DNA from: Paracoccaceae bacterium
Lineage (GTDB): Bacteria > Pseudomonadota > Alphaproteobacteria > Rhodobacterales > Rhodobacteraceae
Length of the DNA stretch: 36,975 bases
NCBI GenBank assembly: GCA_029938175.1
Contig: JAPYON010000013.1
Location: 1 to 36,975, forward strand
Direction: 5' to 3'
Part shown: in pieces, positions 1-8,458 of the stretch
How positions within the stretch are numbered: position 1 is the first letter of the stretch
Layout of the letters: every line of letters starts with the position of its first letter
The notes under the pieces: model-generated
Databases searched by the model: none
Seen by the model: only the letters and a program-made list of their open reading frames with translations
Told to the model about the DNA's origin: nothing
Made by a program: the position numbers and the translations under genes

Positions 1-1
1 G

Positions 2-1141
2 TTCTATCGCGCGATTTTGGCGGTAATGACTCCGGTTTTGGGCGCCGATCTTGGTGCGACCGCTGCCGATCTGTCGATGGCTTCGGGCCTTTGGTTCGGA
101 GCCTTCGCTGCCATGCAAATTCCCGTTGGCTGGGCGCTGGATCGTATAGGGCCACGCTGGACGGCGGCTGTGTTACTGGCAATTGGCGGAGGCGGAGGTT
201 CGGCCTTTTTTGCGATGGCGCAAAGTCCGTCGGATGTGCAAATGGCGATGGTTCTGCTGGGTATCGGTTGTTCACCCGCATTGATGGCCAGTTATTACAT
301 TTTTGCCCGGCTTTATCGCCCCGCCATGTTTGCAACGCTGGCGGGCGTGGTCCTTGGGGTGGGAACCGCGGGAAACCTTGCCGGATCGGTGCCCTTGGCT
401 TTTGCAATCGAAACGCTGGGGTGGCGCACCAGCCTGTGGGCAATGGTCGTCGCCAGTCTGCTGGTTGCCGCAGGCCTTGCCGTATTCGTCAAAGACATGC
501 CTAAGGTCGCGGCGCAGGACGGACTTAAAAAAGGCAACTTGCTGGACATCCTAAAAATTCCGGCGCTATGGGTGATATTCCCGCTGTTGATCGTAAACTA
601 CGCCCCCGCCGCAGGAATACGCGGCCTTTGGGCTGGGCCATACATGCGTGATGTGTTCGGACTGGATGCTGGCGGCATCGGCACAGTTACCCTGTGGATG
701 GCTGTGGCGATGATGGCCGGCAGTTTTCTTTATGGGCCGTTGGACCGGATGCTGGGTACGCGCAAATGGGTGATTGTGGGAGGTAACCTGCTTGGTGCCG
801 CCTGCCTGCTGGGCCTATGGGCCTTTGCCGAGAACGCAGTGATAACATCGACCATCCTGCTATTTGGTATTGGCTTGTTCGGGTTGTCTTTTCCGTTGAT
901 GATGGCACACGGCCGCAGTTTTATCCCGCCGCATTTGCTGGGGCGCGGCGTTACCTTGCTGAACCTGTGCAGCATCGGAGGGGTGGGGTTGCTGCAATGG
1001 ATCATTGGCCGGATGTATGTTGCCTCTAGCGCCACGGCCCAAACGGCGGCGGCGCCCTACCAATCCCTGTTCCTGTTTTTTGCGGTCTTGATAATCATAG
1101 GCTGCGCCATCTATGCGTTCAGCGAAGATAGGATGGATTAA
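2..1141 (+). CDS. MFS transporter, 5' end outside window
   Basis: Major facilitator superfamily membrane transporter; substrate not identifiable. The frame is open from base 2 (FYRAILAVMTPVL...), and that stretch normally lies inside the first transmembrane helix of this family, so the true start is upstream and the gene is cut by the window edge. Visible features are an N-terminal helix pair ending in a loop of the type WALDRIGPRW, which matches the conserved MFS loop 2-3 motif (G/D-R-x-G-R), then about ten further hydrophobic segments. It ends with a short charged tail (SEDRMD). The TTG at 17 is not a convincing start because the homologous helix extends upstream. No frameshift is seen in the visible part. 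Confidence 0.85.
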   Translation, partial: FYRAILAVMTPVLGADLGATAADLSMASGLWFGAFAAMQIPVGWALDRIGPRWTAAVLLAIGGGGGSAFFAMAQSPSDVQMAMVLLGIGCSPALMASYYIFARLYRPAMFATLAGVVLGVGTAGNLAGSVPLAFAIETLGWRTSLWAMVVASLLVAAGLAVFVKDMPKVAAQDGLKKGNLLDILKIPALWVIFPLLIVNYAPAAGIRGLWAGPYMRDVFGLDAGGIGTVTLWMAVAMMAGSFLYGPLDRMLGTRKWVIVGGNLLGAACLLGLWAFAENAVITSTILLFGIGLFGLSFPLMMAHGRSFIPPHLLGRGVTLLNLCSIGGVGLLQWIIGRMYVASSATAQTAAAPYQSLFLFFAVLIIIGCAIYAFSEDRMD

Positions 1142-1300
1142 CGCCCTTTATCAGCTATCGCGGCGATTTTGTTTTACCCAAAACATCGGCCAGATAGTTA
1201 ATAAACGCTTGCGATACCCTTTGGGTGAACGTTTCGGCACAGTAAACCGACAGGTAAAAAGTTGCGAATAACGAAAGGTTACAGACCCTTAAGACGAAAA

Positions 1301-1870
1301 TTACGTGCAATATTGTAGTTGTGACTCGTACCGGCTTGCCATCGCCTGAACTTCGTTTGCGGCACCTTTCAGCCATGCTTTGCTGGCGTAGCTACCCCGT
1401 GAATAACCTGTGTGGCCCTCGTGGTATGCCAAATATTGGTTGAAAGCGTCATTTTTTTCGATACCGAGCCGTCGGTTCGAGACATTCATATACCAGCCGA
1501 TAAAATCAGCGGTATCGCCGAAATCCGTGCGCTTGGCGCGATGGTTTCCGGTCTCGTCACGATACCAGTCCCATGTTCCATCCAGCGCTTGCCCGTATCC
1601 GTAAGCCGAGGAAACGCGCCCGTTCGGGATCACCCACAAGAAATACTTCTTCGAAGTTTTGGCCCGTCGTTGATAATTAGACTCTCTCCAGATCGTTGCC
1701 ATTTGCACATGCACAGGAACGCCCCAAGCGCTCTCGCTGCGTTGTAAATCCTTCAGCCAACCGCGTTTCTGGTCAAGAATAGAACAAGCATCCGTCTGGT
1801 TCTTCGGCGGGCCAGAACTGCCCACACAGGAACCTAGGATCAACACCAAAAGGAGTACGAAAAAACGCAT
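1301..1870 (-). CDS. Lytic transglycosylase-like (SLT fold) lipoprotein
   Basis: 189-residue predicted periplasmic lipoprotein with a lysozyme/SLT-like fold, probably a peptidoglycan lytic transglycosylase or remnant relative. The start at 1870 gives a short hydrophobic signal with a lipobox (ILGSC, Cys15); the upstream in-frame extension is not signal-like. The probable catalytic Glu63 lies in IWRESN, followed by SAYGYGQALDGTW, which corresponds to the G-x-x-G-x-x-Q segment of SLT domains, and a C-terminal YLAYHEGHTGYSRG element typical of the alphaproteobacterial version. It is transcribed convergently with the MFS gene and lies downstream of the broken U32 gene on the same strand. Family membership is fairly sure; activity is inferred. 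Confidence 0.8.
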   Translation of the reverse strand: MRFFVLLLVLILGSCVGSSGPPKNQTDACSILDQKRGWLKDLQRSESAWGVPVHVQMATIWRESNYQRRAKTSKKYFLWVIPNGRVSSAYGYGQALDGTWDWYRDETGNHRAKRTDFGDTADFIGWYMNVSNRRLGIEKNDAFNQYLAYHEGHTGYSRGSYASKAWLKGAANEVQAMASRYESQLQYCT

Positions 1871-1963
1871 TGTATTTGCCTCAAGATTAACTGCTCGGGT
1901 TTTTACCCTTGTTAGCCGCAGAAAATCGCATTTTTGCAGAAAAAGCAAGTAAATCCTATGTGA

Positions 1964-2002
1964 CCTTCAACCTTCAACCTTCAACCTTCAACCTTCAACC
2001 TT
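1964..2002. repeat. 7-bp tandem repeat (CCTTCAA)x5.6
   Basis: Five perfect copies of CCTTCAA (1964-1998) plus CCTT. On the minus strand this covers the last codons and the TGA stop (1981-1983) of the U32 peptidase frame and the bases after it. Since 7 is not a multiple of 3, a change in copy number would alter the frame of the C-terminal tail. Confidence 0.95.
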
Positions 2003-3626
2003 TTGGCTTCTTGTTCTGTAAGCTGCTCGCCTTGCTTCTGCTTCAACGAGGTTTTGCGGGCGCGGGCATATGTGTCGTCCTGCCAAAAAATCATGCACCC
2101 ATCGCAGCCTTTTCCACAGCACCCTTCGGCGCCGATACGATTGGTTTTGAAGTGCCGTTCGTTCGGGTCTTCGCCGATCGATTTGGCCAAAGCATCCCGC
2201 CGTTTGTCGTAATTGGCATCGTCCCGCTTGTCTGCAACCTCAAGGTTTTGCACCAGTTTGTCAAACTTCACACGCTTCCATTGTTCCTCGTTCAAGGCCT
2301 TTTCTTTGCGCAGCACTGTAAAAGCCGGAAAACGGGCTTTGAGTGTGTCGATGTTCTCGTGGTCAAACAGATCAAAGGGAATCCGAACGGTGGTTTGCGT
2401 GCCGCCATGCACAACGTTACGCCGCGCACCGGTATCTGCCACTTCGAAATCATAGATACGCAACAACATAGTTTCACGACTGGCAGGGGAGACAAAGTCT
2501 AGTACCTCGCCTGCTTCCAGCTTATTCTTAACGTCCACCAGAAACGCGTGATCCGTCACTTCTCGAACCACGCCCGCAAATTCCCACTGCGCTAGCGAGG
2601 CCGTGTGCTCATACTCATGCGCGTAGTTTGACAAACGTCCTTCGTGAAACGCCAGCGTATAGCCTCGATTACCGACGCTCTCCAATTCGCGCATATACTT
2701 GCGCGGGTTCCAGTTGTCAGGGTCATCGTAATAATCATCAATCGCCATACGATATGCCCGCGCCACAACAGTGACATAGTATTCCGACTTCCCGCGCCCC
2801 TCGACTTTCAGACTATCCACGCCGATGCGCAGGTATTCGTCCAGCTTCGGCATGATGCACAGGTCTCGCGAGTTCAAGATATACGACCCGCGCCCATCTT
2901 CTTCAATCAGCATCAACTCACTGGGGCGGCAACCTTCTTCCAGCAGGAATTCGAACATGTCTTTGTTGGAATCATTGATGTCGAGTTCCTCAACCGTCCC
3001 ATCCTTCATCCGCATCCGTACACTGTAATTCCAGCGGCACGAATTGGTGCAATTCCCCTGGTTTCTGCCACGTTCCGCCATGAAATTCGACAGCAGGAAA
3101 CGCCCCGAATAGGTCATGCGCATGGCACCGTGAACAAAAGCCTCCAGTTGGATGTCGGGGCATTTTTCGCGGATTTCGGTCAGCTCGTTGAACGAGACTT
3201 CCCGCGCCAGCACCACCAACACGCGCCTTGGGATTCCCAGAATTTCACCGAAAGCCAAGACGAAACATTCGCTTGGGTCGAGATATGCAAGGGCAGTTCG
3301 GGCGCGCGTTCCTTGACGAACTGGAAAATTCCGGGATCGGCGACAATCAATCCGTCAGGTTTTACGCGGCGGATCGTGTCGATGTATTCCTCAAGTTTCG
3401 GAACATTTTTGTTGTTCGAAAACAGGTTTAACGTCAGTTAGGTGCGTTTTCCGTGTGCGTGGCCGAATTCCACCCCCTCGATCACATCCTCCAGCGAGAA
3501 TTGCGATTTCGTGCGCAGGCTCATGTCTGGCGTGCCAAGGTGAACGGCATCGGCCCCGTAAAGAACCGCCATTTTTAGCTTGCGCAGGTTACCCGCAGGC
3601 ATCAGCAATTCGGAGCGTCTTGTCAT
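1981..3626 (-). pseudogene. U32 family peptidase (TrhP/YegQ type), disrupted
   Basis: Remnant of a U32 protein, a family that includes TrhP (tRNA U34 hydroxylation) and RlhA. Three segments in conserved order are visible. Codons 1-62 (MTRRSELLMPAGNL... to GHAHGKRT) run from 3626 to a TAA at 3438-3440. The same frame continues as LTLNLFSNNKN...IDTIRRVKPDGLIVADPG...LHISTQANV to about 3230. A one-base loss near 3222-3230 then shifts into the frame read from 3258 to 1981 (VVLAREVSFNELTEIREKCPDIQ...). The stop replaces an expected Tyr, so TAC/TAT to TAA is likely. In the core motif two normally conserved Cys are changed: GAMRMTYSGRFLLS where the family has C-M-x-Y-S-G-R-C, each one substitution from TGC. 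The later NQGNCTNSCRW pair remains. The start is 9 bp after the AEC gene stop. Three independent kinds of damage make loss of function likely. Confidence 0.9.
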
Positions 3627-3635
3627 CGCATTAAC

Positions 3636-4517
3636 CTATATAAAAAACGCCAGCAGGATCGGGATCAAGATAATCGAGATCAACGTCGAGACCATCACCA
3701 AGCCCGCTACCAGATCCGTATCCGCGTTATATTTTTCCGCCAGCATGTAGGATGTCACCGCAACTGGAGTCGAGATCTGAATGACGAGCACCCCCAGCGC
3801 TATCGGCGGCAGCGCAAAAAGCAGTCCGGCGCCCAGCGACACAGCGACGCAAACGATATATTTCAGTCCTGACATCCAGACGGCTTGCCGGAACGTCCCG
3901 GGTTTTAATCGTGCAATCGCCACGCCAAGGGTTATTAGCATTACAGGAATAGCGATCTCCCCGATCAGGCTTAACGTGTTGACGGTCCATGTGGGCAGGC
4001 CCCAGCCGTTAACCAGAAACATACCACCAAGGATAGTTGCCCAAACCATTGGCTCTTTGAGCGCCGACAGCGGTGAGCCCCCGCCGGAAACCACCCAAAC
4101 CCCTACGGTAAAGGACAAAACTGCCATGATCGCAAAGACTACTACCGCGTAATCGAATCCCACTGTGCCGAATGCGAACAGCGTCAGCGGAAGACCAAGG
4201 TTGCCCGTGTTGCCAAAGGTTAACGGCGCAAGGAAGGTTTGGATACTTAGTTTCGTTGTCTTGAGGAACACTAGAAACAGCACGCCGATCCCGACATATG
4301 CAGCCAATGAGGCCAGCGCTATATCACGCAATGCCTGCGGGTCGATCTCGGTTTGCATCAGGGAGACAAAAATTAGCGCTGGAACGGACAGGGTCATGGT
4401 CAGCCGCGTCACGAACTCGACACGGTATTCCCAGCCCAGTTTCACCCAGACAACGCCAATCCCGCCAAGAATGAAAACAGGCGCGACGCTTTGCAGAACT
4501 TGAAGAATGAGGTCCAT
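3636..4517 (-). CDS. AEC family transporter (auxin efflux carrier-like permease)
   Basis: 293-residue polytopic membrane protein of the AEC/BART permease family, which exports or takes up organic acids in bacteria; substrate unknown. It begins MDLILQVLQSVAPVFILGGIGVVW, typical of the family's first helix, and shows a central TFGNTGNLGLPL motif (N-x-G-x-x-G-x-P) within helix 4-5. About ten hydrophobic segments are visible and length is normal. The start ATG (4515-4517) is in the first of three tandem 28-bp copies, each carrying an SD-like AAGG, an ATG and the first codons. It precedes the broken U32 gene by 9 bp and diverges from hspQ. The reading frame is intact. Confidence 0.85.
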   Translation of the reverse strand: MDLILQVLQSVAPVFILGGIGVVWVKLGWEYRVEFVTRLTMTLSVPALIFVSLMQTEIDPQALRDIALASLAAYVGIGVLFLVFLKTTKLSIQTFLAPLTFGNTGNLGLPLTLFAFGTVGFDYAVVVFAIMAVLSFTVGVWVVSGGGSPLSALKEPMVWATILGGMFLVNGWGLPTWTVNTLSLIGEIAIPVMLITLGVAIARLKPGTFRQAVWMSGLKYIVCVAVSLGAGLLFALPPIALGVLVIQISTPVAVTSYMLAEKYNADTDLVAGLVMVSTLISIILIPILLAFFI

Positions 4518-4585
4518 GAAACTACCTTAGAAGAATGAGGTCCATGAGACTACCTTAGAAGAATGAGGTCCATGAGACTACCTTA
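4502..4585 (-). repeat. Triplicated 28-bp translation-start region
   Basis: Three head-to-tail 28-bp units at 4502-4529, 4530-4557 and 4558-4585; unit 1 differs from the others by one base (GAAAC against GAGAC). On the minus strand each has SD-like TAAGGT 7 nt before ATG and the codons MDLIL. The two distal units form mini-ORFs (4550-4573 and 4522-4545) reading MDLILLR then TAG; each TAG is 4 nt before the next ATG. Only the gene-proximal ATG (4517) opens the transporter frame. Confidence 0.93.
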
Positions 4586-4614
4586 ACAGTGTTCACAGCT
4601 TTTCAGTCGCTGTG

Positions 4615-4639
4615 GACAGGAAGTCAAACTGTCTATAAG
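4615..4639 (+). promoter_or_regulatory. Candidate hspQ promoter with inverted repeat
   Basis: An inverted repeat GACAG (4615-4619) / CTGTC (4629-4633) abuts a -10-like TATAAG (4634-4639). A weak -35-like GTGGAC lies 16 nt upstream. The distance to the hspQ ATG is about 30 nt. No sigma-32 consensus is clear. This is inferred from sequence only. Confidence 0.35.
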
Positions 4640-4669
4640 AGAGCGACTCGAATTCTTGAGGTTAAAGTA

Positions 4670-4996
4670 ATGTTAAAATTGTCGGCAAAATTTTCTCTGG
4701 GTCAGGTGGTAAAGCACCGTGTCCATCCGTTCCGCGGCGTGGTCTTTGATATTGATCCGACTTTCGACAACACAGACGAGTGGTGGGAGTCGATTCCCGA
4801 AGACATTCGCCCCGTCAAAGATCAGCCATTTTACCACCTGCTGGCCGAGAACGACATGTCGTATTATGTCGCCTATGTGTCCGAGCAAAACCTTCTGAAT
4901 GACGAAAGTGGTGATCCGGTCGAGCATCCTGAAGTGGCCGAAATGTTCGGGCCGTTAACCGACGGAAAATACGATATCGGCGGACAAATGCATTAG
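4670..4996 (+). CDS. hspQ: Heat shock protein HspQ (hemimethylated-DNA-binding family)
   Basis: 108-residue cytoplasmic HspQ/YccV family protein. In enterobacteria HspQ binds hemimethylated oriC DNA and acts as a specificity enhancer for Lon. The hallmark run is present: KFSLGQVVKHRVHPFRGVVF near residues 6-25, an acidic D-x-x-F-x-N-T-D-E-W-W segment, then KDQPFYHLLAENDMSYYVAYVSEQNL. The ATG at 4670 is chosen over an in-frame ATG at 4589 because the family begins here and GAGG lies 8 nt upstream. The C-terminal EHPEVAEMFG is typical of alphaproteobacterial members. It is divergent from the AEC transporter and intact. Confidence 0.92.
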   Translation: MLKLSAKFSLGQVVKHRVHPFRGVVFDIDPTFDNTDEWWESIPEDIRPVKDQPFYHLLAENDMSYYVAYVSEQNLLNDESGDPVEHPEVAEMFGPLTDGKYDIGGQMH

Positions 4997-5015
4997 GGCA
5001 AGGTCATTATTAGCC

Positions 5016-6599
5016 TCAGTAGCCAATAGCACACCCGTCTTTTCGTGGGTCCGACGCGCCCCTTAACACTCCGTTAACTTCGTCAATCAAGATCGCTTGT
5101 GCACCGCCCAGCGGCTTGCCCAGAACGTTAACTTTGTGCCCCAACGCTTGCAGGCCCGCTTGCGTTTCCGCCGAATACCGGTTCTCAACGGCCAAGCCGC
5201 TCGCGTCGGCAAAGCTACGCGGAGTGTCCATTGATTCTTGCGGGCTCATCCCGAAATCCACGATGTTTGACACCATCCGCATATGCCCAGTCGACTGGTA
5301 CTGCCCGCCCATCACGCCAAACGGCATGATGACCTTGCCATCTTTCTTGAGCATTGCAGGAATGATTGTATGCATCGGGCGCTTACCACCCCCTGCTTCG
5401 TTCGGGTGGCCCCTTTGTAACGTAAACCCCGAACCACGGCTTTGGAACAACAGCCCGAATTTATTCGAGGCCAACCCTGTCCCGAAACTGTTGAAAATCG
5501 AATAAATCAGCGAGACCGCCATCCGGTCACTGTCCACCACTGTCAGATAAACGGTCTCTTTATGCACTGTTTCGCTTAATGCGGCGGGGGATTTCATTGC
5601 TCTGTCGATGTCGATCAACGCGGCCAGTTGCTGCGCCGTTTCATCTGATAACATGTGTGTCAGCCGGACGTCCTGATCCGTCGGGTCAGCGATAAATCGG
5701 TTGCGAGCATCATAGGCCAGCTTGGTCGCTTCGGCCTCAAGATGCGTGCGGGCGACCCCGAAAGGTTCCATCGACGCCACATCAAATTGCTCCAGAATGT
5801 TGCCGAGCAATATCGCCGTCGCCCCTTGGCCGTTCGGCGGCAGTTCCACTAGCCCCATCCCGCGATATGTGCCGCTGATCGGTTCAACGTAAGTGCATTC
5901 CGTCGCTGCGAAATCGTCCAAAGTATGGCAACCACCAAGCGCGATCAGCGAATTAACCATGTCCTCGGCCACCTCGCCCTCATAGAAGCCAGCACGGCCC
6001 TCCATTGCGATCCGGCGCAAAACTTCAGACTGCTGTGGGGCGCGGAAAACCTGCCCCTCGGTCGGGATTTGGCCGTTCAGCAGGTAGGTGTCCTTGGCGA
6101 CACCTTTTAGAAACTGCGCGCTGTTTTGATAGTCAAACGCCGTCCGCGCACCGATCGGGATACCTTGCTGCGCATAGTGAATCGCGGGGGCCAGCGTCTC
6201 TTTCAGGCCCATTTTGCCGAAATCCTTAGACAGCTTGACCATTGCGTCCACAGCACCCGGCACAGTCACAGCCTCAACGTCGTGAGCGGGCATAACCGAG
6301 TGCCCCGCCGTCCGAATTGCATCAGCGTCCAGCGCGGTAGGTGCGCGGCCTGAGCCATTCAGCCCGATAATTTCCTCGGAACCCGCAGGCTTTACCAAAA
6401 CAAAACAATCCCCGCCCAGACCCGTCATCTGCGGCTCGGCGATATTCAGGACCATGGCGGCTGCAATCGCCGCGTCTACGGCATTTCCGCCACGTTCAAG
6501 CATCTGAACGGCAACTTTCGCCGCTAGCGGGTGCGAGGTCGCACACATGCCGTTGCTGGCTATAACTGTAGATCTACCGAGGGAACTAAAATTTCGCAT
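5016..6599 (-). CDS. Gamma-glutamyltransferase family protein
   Basis: 527-residue Ntn-hydrolase related to gamma-glutamyltranspeptidase, which hydrolyses or transfers the gamma-glutamyl group of glutathione and similar compounds after self-cleavage. The large-subunit motif GGNAVDAAIAAAMVLNI...TGLGGDCFVLV is at about residues 37-70. The expected processing/nucleophile threonine is Thr349 in HKETVYLTVVD, followed by NSFGTGLAS and GGKRPMHTIIPAM. No signal peptide is visible at the N terminus (MRNFSSLGRSTVIASNGMCA), so it may be cytoplasmic, as for many roseobacter paralogues. The ATG at 6597-6599 sits 5 nt after a long hairpin that may limit translation. Acyl-donor preference, glutathione or a cephalosporin-like substrate, cannot be decided here. 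Confidence 0.9.
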   Translation of the reverse strand: MRNFSSLGRSTVIASNGMCATSHPLAAKVAVQMLERGGNAVDAAIAAAMVLNIAEPQMTGLGGDCFVLVKPAGSEEIIGLNGSGRAPTALDADAIRTAGHSVMPAHDVEAVTVPGAVDAMVKLSKDFGKMGLKETLAPAIHYAQQGIPIGARTAFDYQNSAQFLKGVAKDTYLLNGQIPTEGQVFRAPQQSEVLRRIAMEGRAGFYEGEVAEDMVNSLIALGGCHTLDDFAATECTYVEPISGTYRGMGLVELPPNGQGATAILLGNILEQFDVASMEPFGVARTHLEAEATKLAYDARNRFIADPTDQDVRLTHMLSDETAQQLAALIDIDRAMKSPAALSETVHKETVYLTVVDSDRMAVSLIYSIFNSFGTGLASNKFGLLFQSRGSGFTLQRGHPNEAGGGKRPMHTIIPAMLKKDGKVIMPFGVMGGQYQSTGHMRMVSNIVDFGMSPQESMDTPRSFADASGLAVENRYSAETQAGLQALGHKVNVLGKPLGGAQAILIDEVNGVLRGASDPRKDGCAIGY

Positions 6600-6604
6600 A
6601 ATGA

Positions 6605-6653
6605 GGGCCTGATTGTTGATTACGCCCTACGTGTAAACTATAAAATCAGGCCC
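6605..6653 (-). promoter_or_regulatory. Leader hairpin immediately upstream of the gamma-glutamyltransferase start
   Basis: Perfect 10-bp inverted repeat: 6605-6614 and 6644-6653, arms GGGCCTGATT / AATCAGGCCC, separated by 29 nt. Read as minus-strand RNA, the 3' arm ends 5 nt before the ATG and contains the only SD-like purines (CAGG). Folding would hide the ribosome site. There is no T-tract, so it is not a terminator. Confidence 0.6.
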
Positions 6654-6881
6654 CGCCATACGGCGGTTATACGCAATTTATAGAACCGACATCGCGTATC
6701 GGGGTGGGGCTGATAAGTGCGATGCCGGTGAAGCTTTGTATCTACAAGCCTAGGAATAGATTCGGAAAAAGGCGCGGTTTGGGCCAAATTGTGACCGGAA
6801 AGAAAAATACGGCGAAATTGTGAATCTTATGAAGGTATTGGCCTTCGCCTCTTGAAAACCATCGGTTTTGAGGCGTAGATT

Positions 6882-7238
6882 ATGCGTATGGCTATCACCC
6901 TCGTCACTACAGCGCAAAAGAAGAAACAAGTTCCCCAAGCGGTCAGTTACCACCGCACAGAACTGACGGTAATCCTTTCTTTATATGGTCGAATGGTCGC
7001 AGCGGGCGAGTGGCGGGACTATGGCATTTCTGCATTTCGAGACGTGGCAATTTTCGCGATTTTCCGCCACGCAGCCGAAAACCCCGTCTACCGGATTGAA
7101 AAACGCCCCAAACTGGCGAACAAACAAGGGCAATATGCCGTTATCGGGATGAACGGGCAGGTAGTGAAGCGCGGGCGTGAACTGAAAACGGTTTTAGCGG
7201 TGCTTGAGCGCAAAATGATTCGGGCTGTGTCCGGCTAA
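6882..7238 (+). CDS. DUF2794 domain-containing protein
   Basis: 118-residue soluble protein of the alphaproteobacterial DUF2794 family; function unknown. Recognised by YHRTELTVILSLYGRMVAAGEWRDYGI, by FRHAAENPVYRIEKRPKLA and by a C-terminal strand pattern ending in VLAVLERK. A second in-frame ATG at 6888 is an equally possible start. It is convergent with the asparaginase gene and their ends overlap by 4 bp (stops at 7236-7238 and 7235-7237). No membrane segment or signal peptide. The upstream 280 bp hold only the leader hairpin of the divergent gamma-glutamyltransferase gene. Confidence 0.85.
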   Translation: MRMAITLVTTAQKKKQVPQAVSYHRTELTVILSLYGRMVAAGEWRDYGISAFRDVAIFAIFRHAAENPVYRIEKRPKLANKQGQYAVIGMNGQVVKRGRELKTVLAVLERKMIRAVSG

Positions 7239-8251
7239 ATCAGCAACGCACCACCTTTGTAAAATGTATCTGTGGGGCGGATAAATCCGGTGGTCACCTT
7301 GCGGCAATTCAAAGCATCGGGATTCATGCGTTTTTTTGCCATCGGGTGATCGGCCGAAAGCACACCCAAACGTACCAGAATTGCAGCCATTGCAGCCTCG
7401 GATGCACGAGTTGCGCCATCCTCGATCTTCAGGGCGACACCCAAACCTTGCTCTGAAAGAATCGCGACGTATACACCCTCGGCACCGGTCTTGATGGCGA
7501 CCTTGCCATCCATCGCGGGCATCAACTCAGAACAGGCGCGGCCTTCACCGGCTACCAGCAACGGGTGTTTGCGCATTGCTGATACCAACTTGCGCGCTGC
7601 GTTTTCCCGTGCAGCACCCAATCCTGACGGGTCTGCCATGCGCGCCGCCGCGCGGGCCAGTCCGGTGACCGATGTGGCGAAATTCGGGGCGTTGCAACCG
7701 TCGATACCGTAACCGGGGGTGTCGATCCCCGTCATTTCCTCGAATGCTTCCTTCACGGCTTTTTGCAACGGGTGGTCCACTTCGGTGTATTCCGAATGCC
7801 CGCCGATGTGTTTGTTTACCGTCAAAAAACCGGAATGCTTTCCGGAACAGTTATTGTGCATCTGACAAGGTGATTGACCGTTGTCGCGCAGTGCGTGGCG
7901 TGCAGCATCATCTTTGGGCTGGTGTGAACCACAGCGGAAGTCGTCGTCGTTCAAACCCATGCCCGCAAGCCAAGTCTGCACACGGTCGGTATGGATCGCA
8001 GCACTGTTATGCGAGGCACAGGACAGCGCTAGTTGTTCGGTGTTCAGGCCAAAAGCCTCGGCAGCGCCAGTTTCAATCAATGGCAAAGCTTGCAGCATTT
8101 TCGAGCTGGATCGTGGTAGGATCACCTGATCCGGGTCACCCCAACTGGCGATGATATTTCCTGCCGCATCGCTGACCACGGCATGTCCGCGATGCTGGCA
8201 TTCTAGAAAATCGGCACGCCAGATTTCGACTAATGTTTCGGCTGTACTCAT
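7235..8251 (-). CDS. Asparaginase (asparaginase II family)
   Basis: 338-residue cytoplasmic amidohydrolase of the rhizobial AnsA / asparaginase II family (Pfam Asparaginase_II), expected to convert L-asparagine to aspartate and ammonia. Typical segments: VEIWRADFLECQHRGHAVV at the N terminus, LPRSSSKMLQALPLIETGAAE, SCASHNS, CQMHNNCSGKHSGFL and GYGIDGCNAPNFA. The start at 8251 is preferred to an in-frame ATG at 8275 because GGGT lies in the SD position and the extra eight residues do not fit the family. It is divergent from the IalB-like gene, with a perfect hairpin between them. Length is normal and no lesion is seen. Confidence 0.9.
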   Translation of the reverse strand: MSTAETLVEIWRADFLECQHRGHAVVSDAAGNIIASWGDPDQVILPRSSSKMLQALPLIETGAAEAFGLNTEQLALSCASHNSAAIHTDRVQTWLAGMGLNDDDFRCGSHQPKDDAARHALRDNGQSPCQMHNNCSGKHSGFLTVNKHIGGHSEYTEVDHPLQKAVKEAFEEMTGIDTPGYGIDGCNAPNFATSVTGLARAAARMADPSGLGAARENAARKLVSAMRKHPLLVAGEGRACSELMPAMDGKVAIKTGAEGVYVAILSEQGLGVALKIEDGATRASEAAMAAILVRLGVLSADHPMAKKRMNPDALNCRKVTTGFIRPTDTFYKGGALLI

Positions 8252-8321
8252 GGGATTGACCCTTATCGGATGCAAATGTTGGTAAAAGATCGGCGTATCC
8301 CTGCCAATCGGTGTAATTAGC

Positions 8322-8346
8322 GGCGTTTTGGGGCTAGCAAAACGCC
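8322..8346. repeat. Perfect 9-bp hairpin in a divergent intergenic region
   Basis: GGCGTTTTG (8322-8330), 7-nt loop GGGCTAG, CAAAACGCC (8338-8346). Neither strand has a following T-tract. It lies between the divergent asparaginase and IalB-like genes, so an operator or RNA leader element is more likely than a terminator. The string TGGGGCTAG also recurs about 25 nt downstream. Confidence 0.6.
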
Positions 8347-8458
8347 TTGCGCTGGGGCTAGATTAGGCGCGCAGGTGATGGAAATACAAGCCGTCTGAAA
8401 CAATCCGCAGCGAAATGCGGTCCGGACAGCAAAATTATTTGGGCGGAGGCTATAAATT

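Noticed and set aside
2644-3441. 265-codon plus-strand ORF opposite the U32 gene
   Set aside because: Antisense shadow of the U32 frames; the composition is odd and no family is recognised.
8390-8399. GCCGTCTGAA, identical to the Neisseria DNA-uptake sequence
   Set aside because: Only one copy seen, in an alphaproteobacterial context; a chance match.
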